DNA of 64,000 bases from Herminiimonas contaminans (GCF_015645465.1 NZ_JADOEL010000013.1:1-64000), one strand, 5' to 3'; positions 8,026 through 16,910 are shown, counted from the stretch's first letter. Translations and numbers: made by a program. The notes: a model not told the origin generated them from the letters alone.

Positions 8026-10185
8026 TCAGAACAAACGATTCACACTCAACAAGAAGTTCCGCGGTGCACCTGGCATGCTGGTAGAGCGCCAGTAACGTTT
8101 GTCCGTCAGGTTGGTGACGGCAAGGGTAACTGTCCAGGGTAGCGCACGGTAGCCGACCGATGCATCCCAGCGTGTATAGCCGGAACGTCGCACTTTATTG
8201 TCATCGTTGGCATAGGTCGGACCACGATAAGTGACGCCGGTTTCACCATACCAGTTGGCAGTGGGTACGTAGCGCAGGAAGGCGTTGCCGTTCTTGCGTG
8301 CTATACCGCTTTTTTGATTGCCAACCAGAGTAGGATCTGCAAGATTCTTGGTGATTTCGGCTTCTTGCAAACCTATGCCGCTACGGATGTACCAGGTCTG
8401 CGCCAGCTTGCCCGTCAGGCTGGCTTCTATGCCGCGCGAACGCTCCTGGCGACCGGTCGCCCATGTGTAAGGATCATTGATGGCATCGGGTTGATAACGG
8501 ATGTTGTATTTTTCCATGCTGTAAACGGCAAGTTGGCTGGAGAGGTTGCCGTTTAACCAGTCACTCTTGATACCGGTTTCTATCTGACGCGAGTATTGCG
8601 GTTCGCTATCGTAAATGGCGCTGCTGCCAGTTGCGACAGATATCATTCCACGGCCACCATACGGCGCAAAGTTTTTGCTATACGACAGGTAAATGCTATG
8701 TGCTTCTACAGGTTGCCAGATCAAACCTACGCGCGGACTTACGGTGTTGCCGCTGTATTCGCGTTGTTCGTTCTTGATCAGGTTGAGTGAATTAAACGTA
8801 AAGCGATCGAAGCGCAGGCCAGCCAGAACTTTCCATTGCGGTGTGATTTCGATCAGGTCCTGCAGATAGAGCGCAGATGCATCTGCTTTGTGGCGGTTCG
8901 CTGTTGTATAAGGGCCGGTTGCAGTCTTGTCATGTGTCCAGACAGGATTGTAGGGATCAACTCCGTAAGGGTAGCGGGATGGATTGGAGCCGCTGGCAGG
9001 AGCCGTTGTAAAACTTGGATTGCGGTTCTCTTTGGTGAATTCCAGACCGAGCAACACATCATGTTTGATACCGCCGGTCCGGAATTTGCCTGCGAGATCA
9101 AAGGAGTTGGTCAGTGAGGTGTTGTCTGCTTCTTGCCAGACGCGGGTAAAGGTTAGCTGGCGCGTTCCTGCATTATAGGTGCCTGCATACAAGTTATCGA
9201 AATTCTGGCTGGCCTCATGCAATGCTGAAGTCCATTTAAGCGACCAGTCGTTACCGAAGTCATAGCTCAGTACCGAGCGCAGCATTTGCATTTCATCTTC
9301 GATATAGTCTTGTGGATGGGCATAGGCGGTGCGGAAGTCTACGCCTGGTGGCAGTCTGTCGAACGACGGTCCCCGGTCTGGTCGACGCCATACTTTGTCG
9401 TAGGTGTACTGTGCCAGCCAGGTGAAGCCGCGCTTGTTGTCGTACAGGATGCTGGGAGAAATCATTTTGTTCTGATTGGCGATACCGCGGCGGAAGCTGT
9501 TGGCTTCTTCGTAATCGACGGTAAGGCGAGCGGCCAGATTTGGTGTGATGATGCGATTGAGGTCGATGGTGGTGCCGCGATTTTTCCATGATCCACCGCG
9601 CAGGCCGACGCTGCTTGGACTGTCGAAGTTGGCCTGTTTGCTGACGAGATTGACGACACCGCCCCCTTGTCCACGTCCATACAAAACAGAAGCAGGGCCT
9701 TTCAATATTTCTATGCGTTCTACGTTGGCAGTGCTACGTCGGATCTGTCCGCTGGCACGCGTGCCATCCCGATAGATATCGCCAGAGCTTGCTTCGAAGC
9801 CACGTATCGTAATGCCATCGCCACGCGTGTCGTAAGACGTATCGATGCCCGGTGTGCCATCCAGCAAAACACTTAAATCGTTTTGACCATACACCTTGGA
9901 TTTGCTCATTTCCAGGGTGTCTATTGTCTGCGGAATATCTTTAATCTTCATCGCAGTTTTGGTCGCGGTACTCACTGTCTTGATGCGTGCATCGTCGTGA
10001 TCAAGCACGTCCGGCGAGACATTTACGCTAGGAAGGATTTGGTGTGGCACCTTGTTTTTTTCCTCCGCTTCCTTATCAGAGGAAGGTGGTGTTGAGCTTT
10101 GTGCTGTCGCTGCAATGTGTACGCAAGCCAAGGTAACTGCCAGTACGATGCGCCTGGTTTTTAGATGTAAATGAATAGGATGCAT
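8026..10185 (-). CDS. TonB-dependent siderophore receptor without signalling domain
   Basis: A 719-residue outer-membrane receptor of the TonB-siderophore class. A signal peptide (residues 1-28, ACVHIAATAQ) is followed directly by the plug (about 70-190: KIKDIPQTIDTLEMS, LDGTPGIDTSYDTRGDGITIRGFE, VERIEILKGPASVLYGRGQGGGVVNLVSK) and the barrel, ending in F. There is no STN domain, so it should not signal to FecR. It is preceded by an unusually perfect Fur box and so is likely repressed directly by Fur. The family suggests ferric catecholate or hydroxamate uptake; the substrate is unknown. Confidence 0.92.
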   Translation of the reverse strand: MHPIHLHLKTRRIVLAVTLACVHIAATAQSSTPPSSDKEAEEKNKVPHQILPSVNVSPDVLDHDDARIKTVSTATKTAMKIKDIPQTIDTLEMSKSKVYGQNDLSVLLDGTPGIDTSYDTRGDGITIRGFEASSGDIYRDGTRASGQIRRSTANVERIEILKGPASVLYGRGQGGGVVNLVSKQANFDSPSSVGLRGGSWKNRGTTIDLNRIITPNLAARLTVDYEEANSFRRGIANQNKMISPSILYDNKRGFTWLAQYTYDKVWRRPDRGPSFDRLPPGVDFRTAYAHPQDYIEDEMQMLRSVLSYDFGNDWSLKWTSALHEASQNFDNLYAGTYNAGTRQLTFTRVWQEADNTSLTNSFDLAGKFRTGGIKHDVLLGLEFTKENRNPSFTTAPASGSNPSRYPYGVDPYNPVWTHDKTATGPYTTANRHKADASALYLQDLIEITPQWKVLAGLRFDRFTFNSLNLIKNEQREYSGNTVSPRVGLIWQPVEAHSIYLSYSKNFAPYGGRGMISVATGSSAIYDSEPQYSRQIETGIKSDWLNGNLSSQLAVYSMEKYNIRYQPDAINDPYTWATGRQERSRGIEASLTGKLAQTWYIRSGIGLQEAEITKNLADPTLVGNQKSGIARKNGNAFLRYVPTANWYGETGVTYRGPTYANDDNKVRRSGYTRWDASVGYRALPWTVTLAVTNLTDKRYWRSTSMPGAPRNFLLSVNRLF

Positions 10186-10269
10186 AAGGTTTTCTCGGAT
10201 CGTTCTTTAGCGGGGCGGGGCCTGTATCCTGGGAGGAGTGGCAGTTCGCTTTTTGCTGATTAAATCGAG

Positions 10270-10298
10270 TTATTAATAATGAGAATCATTATTAATAA
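10270..10298. promoter_or_regulatory. Extended palindromic Fur box upstream of receptor 2
   Basis: A 29-bp perfect palindrome: 13-bp arms (TTATTAATAATGA and its complement) around GAA; two further flanking pairs also match. The core AATGAGAATCATT fits Fur. It lies 85 bp upstream of the start codon at 10185 and probably covers the promoter. Confidence 0.88.
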
Positions 10299-10414
10299 CT
10301 GAGTTGGAAATATATCTTGGATGGGTAGCCGGCGTGCTTGAGATATTTCCGTAAAGAGCGGCGAGGTATGTATGGTGATCTGGCGTAGTGGTGCTGAGCT
10401 TGACGCAAGCCCAT

Positions 10415-10453
10415 AAAAAAAGCCCCAATGACCAGATGTCATTGGGGCTTTTT
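10415..10453. terminator. Bidirectional terminator
   Basis: Perfect 12-bp stem AGCCCCAATGAC-CAGAT-GTCATTGGGGCT flanked by an A-run and a T-run. It ends the receptor gene at 10468-12948 and is almost identical to the hairpin at 7971-7998. Confidence 0.88.
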
Positions 10454-10467
10454 ATGTCGTTGCTTGT

Positions 10468-12948
10468 TTACCAGCGATGCGTATAGCTAATCGCAAATGT
10501 CGCACCAGTTGCGGGCAGTCGGCTGTTGTTATTGCCACTGCGCATCAATTGGCTATAGAGCGGCAAGTAGTATTTGTTGAACAGGTTTTCTATGCCCAAT
10601 GTGACGGCATCGTTTTTGTTCAGCTTGTAGCGTGAAACCAGATCCACGGTGTAGTAGCCGTCTACATCAGCACGTGCGAATTGCGTTTTGCCATCGGCCA
10701 GGCGATAGTCTTTCGACGCGAACCATGTGAATTGTGCGCGATTGCTCCAGCGTTCGTTGGGCTGATATTGCACATAGGCTGTCACTTTGACCGGTGGGAT
10801 GCGATAGCCGGTCATTTGCTGATCCTGCTTTGCTCCTTGCGGCAATTCACGTCCCTGCATCCAGGTAAATGTGCCACCGCTCACCCATTTTTCGTTGTCG
10901 CTGTAGTAATCGACGGTAGCTTCCACGCCATTGATTTTTTCACTGGTGCGCGCGAGTACGAGTCCATTGTTGAATGATTGCACTGCGCCCAGATCCGAGC
11001 TGGAGCGGAATAGTGCGAAGGTGGCTACGGTGTTGCTGAAACGACCGCGCCAACCCAGTTCATAACTATCGGTTTTTACCGGTTCCAGTTGCGATGAGTT
11101 GATGTTGAAGCTGGCATTTGCATTGCGCAGGATCACACCGATATCAGGCAAATCAAAACCTTGACTGACGGACGCGTAGAACTCCTGACCTTTGACAGGT
11201 TTGAACGTCACTCCTGCATTGTGTACGACTGCGTCATAGCTGACCTTGCCACCTTTGATGGTTGCCGGTGTTGCCAGTTTGGACTGGGACAGGGGCTGGA
11301 AGTCATTGAAGGAAGCGCTGGCCTTTTCGTAGCGCAAGCCGCCTTCGGCCGACCATTGTTCATTGAATTTGTATTGCAGTTGCGCGAAGGCACCGATGCT
11401 GCGTGTGGTTAGCCACGGCATGTAGGTGCGTTGGCCGGTCTTGCGGAAGACCAGGCCGCCGCTGGCATCGTAAGCGGCTGGATCAAACACATCCAGCGGC
11501 ATGTTGCTGCGCTCCTGGATGAAGTCGGCACCCCACAACAGCTTGGCTTTTTGGTCGCTGCCCAAAGGCGTGTCCATGGTCAGGCGACCGCCAAAGACTT
11601 TGTTATTTTGCATGACCTGGTCGATATTGTTGCCACGGTTAACATTGGCGCGCGCGTCGAACGGTGTGAAGCGCGTGAAGTTGTCGCGGCCATACAGCAA
11701 GGCCGTGAGCGAGCTGCCCAGGATGTCCTTGTGCTCGTAGTTGGCGCTCAGCAGTGTGTTTTCCACTTCGTTCTGATTTGCCAGATTCAATCCTTGTATG
11801 GCACGCGCGGTCGCCGTTCCTATCGGTGTGCTGGCGATCTTCGGATCAGTGGCGTAGTCGGTTTTCTGTTTTGCGCGCAGGTAGCTGGCCGAAAGTTGCA
11901 GGCGTTGATTCGCATCGATACGGAAACCCAGTTTGCCGCCGAGGCTGTAGGTATTCGAGTCAAACAGGTCGCCCTGGCTGGCATCCGGTGCAATGCGGTC
12001 ACCATGTGCGTCGTAGGAGCCGCCTATACGACGGTAGGACGCATCGACTTCATAGTCGACCACATCACCTTTACCGGAGAAGTAATGCTGTACTTGAGCG
12101 CCCAAACCGTCTTTGCTGAGTCTGGACAGTGAACCGTTCATCGATATCGTAGTTTCTGCAACAGGCTCGCCACCCGGTGGACGTGTGGTGACCGAGATGA
12201 TGCCGCCGCTGGCGCCACTGCCGTAGATGGAGCTGCTGCCGCGCAATACTTCGATGCGGTTGATACGTGCGGGATCAATATTGACCAGGTTGCGTGATGA
12301 GTCGCGATTGGTATTGAGCGGGATGCCGTCTACCAGTATCAGGGCGTTACGACCACGCAGCGTTTGACCGTAGTCGGTCAGCGAGCGACTGGAATCCGAC
12401 AAGCCCGGCACCGCCTTGGTGAGCATGCTGCCTATGCTGTTGGGGGAAATCGCGCGCAGGTCGTTCAATTCCTGGCCTTCGATGACGGTGATCTGGCGCG
12501 CCGGTTGCGCCAGGCTGCCGCCGCTCATGCGCTCGTCGGTGACGACGACGGTGGGCATCACGGTAGCGTTTTCAGATGTGTTGGCATCGCTGATTTCGCT
12601 TGCGCTTTTACGGCGGATGCTAAGCGCACCGCCAGGGGTCGTTTCGGTCGTCAGGTCACTACCCGCCAGTGCTTGTCGTACTGCTTCGCCGGAAGAGATG
12701 CGGCCATTGATGGCTGGCGCCTGGCGTCCGCTGATTAGAGCAGGGTCGGCAATGATGGTGCGGCCGCTGAGCTGGCCTATACGGGTAAGGGTGGTACTGA
12801 GTGGTCCTGCCGGGATGTTGAGCTGTACCGCGCTAGTCGCGGCAGTTGTCTCGGCGGCTTGAGCCCAGGCACCGGATTGGGTGCAGGCGATAGCAACGGC
12901 AAAGGCGATGCGGCTCAGCTTTAAGCGAGGAAGGTGTAGATGCTGCAT
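10468..12948 (-). CDS. TonB-dependent receptor with STN domain, IutA/RhtA-like
   Basis: An 826-residue outer-membrane transducer. Signal peptide to about residue 30 (SGAWAQ), STN domain about 42-110 (QLNIPAGPLSTTLTRIGQLSG), plug about 150-270 with SLTDYGQTLRGRNALILVDG, NRIEVLRGSSSIYGSGASGG, and a barrel ending in W. The plug wording resembles hydroxamate/citrate siderophore receptors such as IutA and RhtA, but with an added STN domain. The upstream FecI-FecR pair (13038-14524, same strand) is its likely regulator. Substrate assignment is tentative. Confidence 0.9.
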   Translation of the reverse strand: MQHLHLPRLKLSRIAFAVAIACTQSGAWAQAAETTAATSAVQLNIPAGPLSTTLTRIGQLSGRTIIADPALISGRQAPAINGRISSGEAVRQALAGSDLTTETTPGGALSIRRKSASEISDANTSENATVMPTVVVTDERMSGGSLAQPARQITVIEGQELNDLRAISPNSIGSMLTKAVPGLSDSSRSLTDYGQTLRGRNALILVDGIPLNTNRDSSRNLVNIDPARINRIEVLRGSSSIYGSGASGGIISVTTRPPGGEPVAETTISMNGSLSRLSKDGLGAQVQHYFSGKGDVVDYEVDASYRRIGGSYDAHGDRIAPDASQGDLFDSNTYSLGGKLGFRIDANQRLQLSASYLRAKQKTDYATDPKIASTPIGTATARAIQGLNLANQNEVENTLLSANYEHKDILGSSLTALLYGRDNFTRFTPFDARANVNRGNNIDQVMQNNKVFGGRLTMDTPLGSDQKAKLLWGADFIQERSNMPLDVFDPAAYDASGGLVFRKTGQRTYMPWLTTRSIGAFAQLQYKFNEQWSAEGGLRYEKASASFNDFQPLSQSKLATPATIKGGKVSYDAVVHNAGVTFKPVKGQEFYASVSQGFDLPDIGVILRNANASFNINSSQLEPVKTDSYELGWRGRFSNTVATFALFRSSSDLGAVQSFNNGLVLARTSEKINGVEATVDYYSDNEKWVSGGTFTWMQGRELPQGAKQDQQMTGYRIPPVKVTAYVQYQPNERWSNRAQFTWFASKDYRLADGKTQFARADVDGYYTVDLVSRYKLNKNDAVTLGIENLFNKYYLPLYSQLMRSGNNNSRLPATGATFAISYTHRW

Positions 12949-12987
12949 GTGTAAGTCCCTTAAGGTTGGTTTTCACTAACCATGTGG

Positions 12988-13010
12988 AACGAAGCAGAAA
13001 AACCCCTCAT
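12988..13010 (-). promoter_or_regulatory. Candidate FecI-type ECF promoter for receptor 3
   Basis: Minus strand ATGAGGGG then TCGTT with the same total spacing (ATGA-N14-TCGTT) as the site before receptor 1. It ends 40 bp upstream of the receptor start. Shared positions are few outside the ends, so confidence is limited. Confidence 0.38.
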
Positions 13011-13037
13011 GTTTTTTAAAATAAATTTTTGCTCGGG

Positions 13038-14024
13038 TCAGGCAGGCATGAGATCGATGGTGATCAGCCAGTTGCCGTACTGCTGCATTTGTAACGGCAA
13101 GGCATGTACCAGCGTGCGCAAAGTGTGGGCTGGATTGTCGAGCGGGAAGACGCCAAAGGTACGTAAGGCGGCGGCTTGCGGTGAGATGCGGATGTAGCCG
13201 CTGTAATACGGTTTGAGCGCCGTAATGATTTCTGCAAGGCTGGCATTTTCCACGGCCAGCATGCCGTCGGACCAGGCGGCCAGGGCGCTGGCATTGCCGT
13301 CGATGCGATTGACGGTCGCTGCATCGAAGACCGCACCTTCACCCTCGCGCAGGCGCAGTTGCTGGCCGTCGCGCGTGCGCAGGTCTACGCTGTGTTCCAG
13401 TACGACTACCTGCGACAGGGTATCGCGTTGCTGGACCAGGAAGCGGGTACCGAGTGCACGCATCATGCCGTGTGCAGTCTCGACGATGAAAGGGCGGTTG
13501 CTGTCAGGTGCGACGCTGGCGATCAATTCACCGGCGCGCAAACGCAGCTGGCGGGTATGCTGATTGAAATCGACGTCGACGGCTGAACGAGCGTTCAGTT
13601 GCACGCTACTGCCGTCTGCCAGTGCAAATGTCTGCCTTTGTCCGGTACCGGTTTGCAGGTCGGCCATGAGTTGGCCTATGGCGAACTGACGCTCCGCTAG
13701 TAAAGCGCTACCACCACTTACGCCTGCGAATACGAGTGCGCCGCGCAGCAGTTTGCGGCGGCGTGTACTGAGCAGGGTGCGTTGTGCAGCCTGCATTTGC
13801 CCCGGCGCACGCAAACCGGCATCGCGCACCACGGCAAATGAATCATTCAGCAAACCAGCGACGCGTTTCCATGCCTGCTCATGTGCCGGATCAGCAGCTT
13901 TCCATAATTCAAAGGCACGTTGCTCGGCCTCGGTGATGGTGTTGGATTCAAACCGTATCAGCCAGTCGACAGCTGCATGGACGATGCGGTCGTTGGATGG
14001 ATAGGTGCTGCTGGCCGTATTCAT
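13038..14024 (-). CDS. FecR-like sigma regulator (second copy)
   Basis: A 328-residue membrane regulator of the FecR family: N-terminal DUF4880-like region (VHAAVDWLIRFESN, RAFELWKAADPAHEQAW), a membrane helix near residues 93-110 (RGALVFAGVSGGSALLA), FecR domain (TGTGQRQTFALADGSSVQLNARS) and a C-terminal STN-like part (ENASLAEIITALKPYYSGYIRISPQA). ATGs at 14042 and 14030 are in frame, but the ATG at 14024 overlaps the sigma stop as ATGA, as in the first pair, so it is chosen. It should pass the signal of the receptor at 10468-12948. Confidence 0.9.
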   Translation of the reverse strand: MNTASSTYPSNDRIVHAAVDWLIRFESNTITEAEQRAFELWKAADPAHEQAWKRVAGLLNDSFAVVRDAGLRAPGQMQAAQRTLLSTRRRKLLRGALVFAGVSGGSALLAERQFAIGQLMADLQTGTGQRQTFALADGSSVQLNARSAVDVDFNQHTRQLRLRAGELIASVAPDSNRPFIVETAHGMMRALGTRFLVQQRDTLSQVVVLEHSVDLRTRDGQQLRLREGEGAVFDAATVNRIDGNASALAAWSDGMLAVENASLAEIITALKPYYSGYIRISPQAAALRTFGVFPLDNPAHTLRTLVHALPLQMQQYGNWLITIDLMPA

Positions 14025-14524
14025 GGTGCCCATTGCAAGCATTCCAATATGGCGCGTTTCATATGGCGTTCGACCGTCGCGAGGGAGATGCCCATGCGTT
14101 CGGCGATTTCCGGATAAGTCAGTCTATCCAGGCGGCTATACAGAAATGCGGTTTTAACCGGCAGCGGGAGGGCGTCCAGCGCACGATCGATTTGTTCTAT
14201 GGCTTCTATCAGTAGAGTGCGTTCTTCGGGCGACAGGGCGACCGCTTCAGGTTGCAGCATCAGCGATTGCAGATAGGTCTTTTCCAGATCCTGTCGCCGC
14301 CACAGATGAAACAGCACGCGTTTGGCGATGGTCGTGAGAAAAGCACGGGGCTCTGCTATGGCTTCAGGGTGTTTGCTTTCCACTACCTGGGCGAAGGTCT
14401 CCGCCGTCGCATCTTCCGCATCGGCACGGCTGGACAAGCGACGCTGCAGCCGGGCGAATAACCAGGGCTGATGTTCGATGTAGAGCTTCTCGACGATGGA
14501 AGTGGGCGGAAGTAGATGGGTCAC
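14021..14524 (-). CDS. FecI-like ECF sigma factor (second copy)
   Basis: A 167-residue ECF sigma factor: region 2 with YIEHQPWLFARLQRRL, DAEDATAETFAQVVES, EPRAFLTTIAKRVLFHLWRR; region 4 with LDRLTYPEIAERMGISLATVERHMKRAI. It is distinct in sequence from the sigma at 3855-4370, so the two pairs are not a recent duplication. A Fur-like box lies about 50 bp upstream. It heads a fecI-fecR-receptor unit on the minus strand. Confidence 0.9.
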   Translation of the reverse strand: MTHLLPPTSIVEKLYIEHQPWLFARLQRRLSSRADAEDATAETFAQVVESKHPEAIAEPRAFLTTIAKRVLFHLWRRQDLEKTYLQSLMLQPEAVALSPEERTLLIEAIEQIDRALDALPLPVKTAFLYSRLDRLTYPEIAERMGISLATVERHMKRAILECLQWAP

Positions 14525-14571
14525 AACGGGATCCGGGTGCGGAATGGCAGATCTGTCTGAATAAAGTCTGT

Positions 14572-14591
14572 AAATGAGAATGATTATTATT
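14572..14591. promoter_or_regulatory. Fur box upstream of fecI-like gene 2
   Basis: AAATGAGAATGATTATTATT matches the Fur hexamer pattern (three NATA/TAAT-like units) less symmetrically than the other two boxes. Its place before a sigma factor of the iron-starvation type supports the call. Confidence 0.7.
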
Positions 14592-14698
14592 GCACGGGAT
14601 GGCGCTTGGGCTCAATATCTGGATGGTCTGATCAGGACATCTGACTGAAAGTGTTGCTAATCGTCCGCATGCGTATTTTGTGAACCTTTGGGATTTAT

Positions 14699-14712
14699 TT
14701 GATATGGCGCAA
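14699..14712 (+). promoter_or_regulatory. FNR/ANR-type site upstream of azurin
   Basis: TTGATATGGCGCAA. The first half-site is the perfect FNR TTGAT; the second reads CGCAA instead of ATCAA. The same variant occurs at 15881 and 17806. Its centre is about 163 bp upstream of the azurin start; a -10-like CACAAT lies at the spacing expected for class II activation. The rest of the 344-bp gap (14525-14868) shows only the Fur box. Confidence 0.65.
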
Positions 14713-14868
14713 ACCACCCGTTGCCTATATTCGGCACAATCCATATCAGATTGCATATGTCCGACATAAGGAATCGCATATGTGTATATCGGCCTGCAAT
14801 GTGAGAATCGGAAGCCTGAGGAAGGTCACAGCTCCGATGCGATGAACCAATAATTGAAGGAGAAGAGA

Positions 14869-15321
14869 ATGAAAGTATGGAAACCAGCACTCGTATTGAT
14901 GATGGCAGGCTTGAGCAGCCATGTAATGGCGGCAGATTGTTCCGTCGAGATCAGCAGCAATGATGCTATGCAGTTCGATAAGACCAGCATTTCGGTGCCG
15001 CAAAGCTGCAAACAATTTACCGTCAAGCTCAAACACAGCGGCAAGATGGCTAAAAACATCATGGGCCATAACTGGGTGTTGACCAAGACAGCCGATATGC
15101 AAGGTGTGGCCAGCGACGGTATCGCGGCAGGACTGGACAAGAGTTACCTGAAGGCGGGTGATGCACGTGTGATCGCGCATACCAAGGTGATCGGTGGCGG
15201 CGAGAGCGATACGATCAGCTTCGCTCCATCCAAGCTGAAAGCAGGTGAGGCTTACTCCTTCTTCTGCTCCTTCCCTGGTCATTCGGGCATCATGAAAGGC
15301 ACAGTACAGGTAACGAAGTAA
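14869..15321 (+). CDS. azu: Azurin, periplasmic type I copper protein
   Basis: A 150-residue precursor; the signal peptide ends at HVMA, mature azurin begins ADCSVEI. Copper ligands are visible: His in NIMGHNW, Cys and His in FFCSFPGH and Met in SGIMKG. The disulfide Cys pair of azurins (DCSVEI and QSCKQF) is present. The ATG follows AAGGAGAAGAG. Azurin carries electrons in the periplasm, classically to nitrite reductase or oxidases. It is monocistronic here; the FNR-type box implies low-oxygen induction. No denitrification genes are in the window. Confidence 0.96.
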   Translation: MKVWKPALVLMMAGLSSHVMAADCSVEISSNDAMQFDKTSISVPQSCKQFTVKLKHSGKMAKNIMGHNWVLTKTADMQGVASDGIAAGLDKSYLKAGDARVIAHTKVIGGGESDTISFAPSKLKAGEAYSFFCSFPGHSGIMKGTVQVTK

Positions 15322-15399
15322 GTTAGTCTTTACAGGTCGCTGACGAATACAAATTTGTCAGCGACATATCATCCCGCTTTATTTCAAAAGCAAATCCAC

Positions 15400-15804
15400 T
15401 CAGTTAAACGTCAGGTCGGCCGGTATGCTGTTCGGGCTGCGCGACATTTGGTAGCTATACCAGAGACTCTGCGCGATTCTTTGTGCCGAAGCATACGCGC
15501 GCTCACCCATGGCCTGATTCGGCTGTTCTTTTGTAGTTTCCAGAAATAAGGCCAGCCAGCGCTGGAACAATGCTTCGTCCAGATGCGGCAAGGCGATGTG
15601 TTTTTGCATAGGTGTACCGCTGTAGCGCCCGGTACCGCGAAGTATGGATGACCAGAAATCCACCAGTTTGCTCAAATGATGATCCCAGTCATCGACCAGG
15701 CCATTGAAGATGGGGCCGAGTACTTCATCGCGCCGGACTTTGGCGTAAAAAGCGTGTACCAGTGTTGCGACCTCGTCGTCAGTGCATAGATCTTCTGCAG
15801 GCAC
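15400..15804 (-). CDS. Group III truncated haemoglobin
   Basis: A 134-residue globin of the 2-on-2 group III type: DDEVATLVHAFYAKVRRDEVLGPIFN, DDWDHHLSKLVDFWSSILRGTGRYSGTPMQKHIAL and LPHLDEALFQRWLALFLET. The likely proximal haem ligand lies in the KHIALPHLDEALF segment. The open frame begins with TTG at 15894, but that codon is inside the FNR-type box. A GTG at 15804 follows GGAG at good distance and matches the usual family start, so I use it. Proposed roles in the family are oxygen or NO handling; its low-oxygen control and closeness to azurin and cytochrome bd fit. Confidence 0.88.
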   Translation of the reverse strand: MPAEDLCTDDEVATLVHAFYAKVRRDEVLGPIFNGLVDDWDHHLSKLVDFWSSILRGTGRYSGTPMQKHIALPHLDEALFQRWLALFLETTKEQPNQAMGERAYASAQRIAQSLWYSYQMSRSPNSIPADLTFN

Positions 15805-15880
15805 TTTATTCTCCAGATGGGTGATGGTTAGATATGATAGACCGCGTACTCTATTAACGCTCAGTCGGACGCGGTTGGAA

Positions 15881-15894
15881 TTGATCTGGCGCAA
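15881..15894 (-). promoter_or_regulatory. FNR/ANR-type site upstream of the globin gene
   Basis: Plus strand TTGATCTGGCGCAA, differing from the azurin and cydD boxes in one base. Centred about 84 bp before the globin GTG. On the minus strand a TTAATA/TAATAG -10-like element lies roughly 30 bp downstream, as for class II FNR promoters. Confidence 0.68.
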
Positions 15895-15898
15895 ACTT

Positions 15899-16795
15899 TT
15901 ATGTCTGACCGGCAGCTTTGAATATGTCCTGCATCCATTCGGTAAACACGCGTATACGGGCTGATAACTGGCGGTTTTGCGGATAAAGCACCGAGAGTGG
16001 CATGCCGGGAGGTGGCGTCTCAGGCAGGATCAGTTGCAGGCGACCATCCTGTATTTCCTGTTCGATGTGATAACGCGGCATTTGCACAATACCTATGCCG
16101 GCCAGCGCGCAACCGGTGTAGACCTTGGTGCCGGTCACCGAGATGGCGGTCGGCAGTACGATGGATTGCATGCGGCCGTCCACCATGAATTCCAGCGGAA
16201 AGGGTTTGCCGCTGGCGCTGGAGATGTAGTTGACTGCCTTGTGTTGTGCCAGATCTTCGATGCTGCGCGGCTGGCCGTAGCGGGCCAAGTAAGCCGGGCT
16301 GGCACAGGTCACTTGTTCCAGCATGGCGATGCGACGTGCGATCAGCGATGAATCCTGTGGTGTGCCGCCGCGCAGTACGCAATCTATGCCTTCGCGCACC
16401 AAGTCGACCAAGCGGTCGCTTTCATCCATATGCAGCTCTATACCCGGGTAGCGGGCGAAGAAGGCGGGCAGGGTAGGCACCAGAAAGTGGGCTGCCACCG
16501 TGCCCTGCACGCCGACGCGCAACAAACCTTTAGGCGCCGTATTACGGAACGCGCCATCCGCTTCTTCGATATCGGTTAACAGGCGTACGCAGCGGGTGTA
16601 ATAGGCGTCGCCATCCAGCGTCGGCGTTACCAGCCGTGTCGTGCGATTCAGCAGGCGTGAGCCCAGGCGTTCTTCCAGGCGTGTCATTGCATTAGTGACG
16701 GTGGCGCGTGGCAGCTGCAAGTCTTCGGCAGCCTTGGTAAAGCTGCGGCGCTCCATGATGCGCACGAAAATCTGCATTTCCTGGAATCTATCCAT
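15899..16795 (-). CDS. LysR-family transcriptional regulator
   Basis: A 298-residue LysR regulator: winged helix-turn-helix in residues 1-60 (MQIFVRIMERRSFTKAAEDLQLPRATVTNAMTRLEERLGSRLLNRT) and a periplasmic-binding-like effector domain (about 90-295). It belongs to the CrgA/AaeR-like subgroup by style. It is transcribed away from an SDR gene across a 115-bp gap, the classic LysR arrangement, so the SDR is the likely target. The effector is unknown. Confidence 0.9.
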   Translation of the reverse strand: MDRFQEMQIFVRIMERRSFTKAAEDLQLPRATVTNAMTRLEERLGSRLLNRTTRLVTPTLDGDAYYTRCVRLLTDIEEADGAFRNTAPKGLLRVGVQGTVAAHFLVPTLPAFFARYPGIELHMDESDRLVDLVREGIDCVLRGGTPQDSSLIARRIAMLEQVTCASPAYLARYGQPRSIEDLAQHKAVNYISSASGKPFPLEFMVDGRMQSIVLPTAISVTGTKVYTGCALAGIGIVQMPRYHIEQEIQDGRLQLILPETPPPGMPLSVLYPQNRQLSARIRVFTEWMQDIFKAAGQT

Positions 16796-16812
16796 GATTT
16801 ACGGCCTTATTG

Positions 16813-16827
16813 TTGATAAATATCGAA
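16813..16827. promoter_or_regulatory. Candidate LysR operator between divergent genes
   Basis: TTGATAAATATCGAA contains the T-N11-A LysR box with the inverted repeat GATA-AA-TATC. It sits in the gap between the LysR gene and the SDR gene, close to the LysR start, as expected for autoregulation. Confidence 0.5.
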
Positions 16828-16910
16828 TAATGATGTCGATTCTAGCCGGATTATCTTTTGTTTGCTTTGTTGCACACTCTCGTCACTCCCACTCATTAAG
16901 GAAGAAGACC

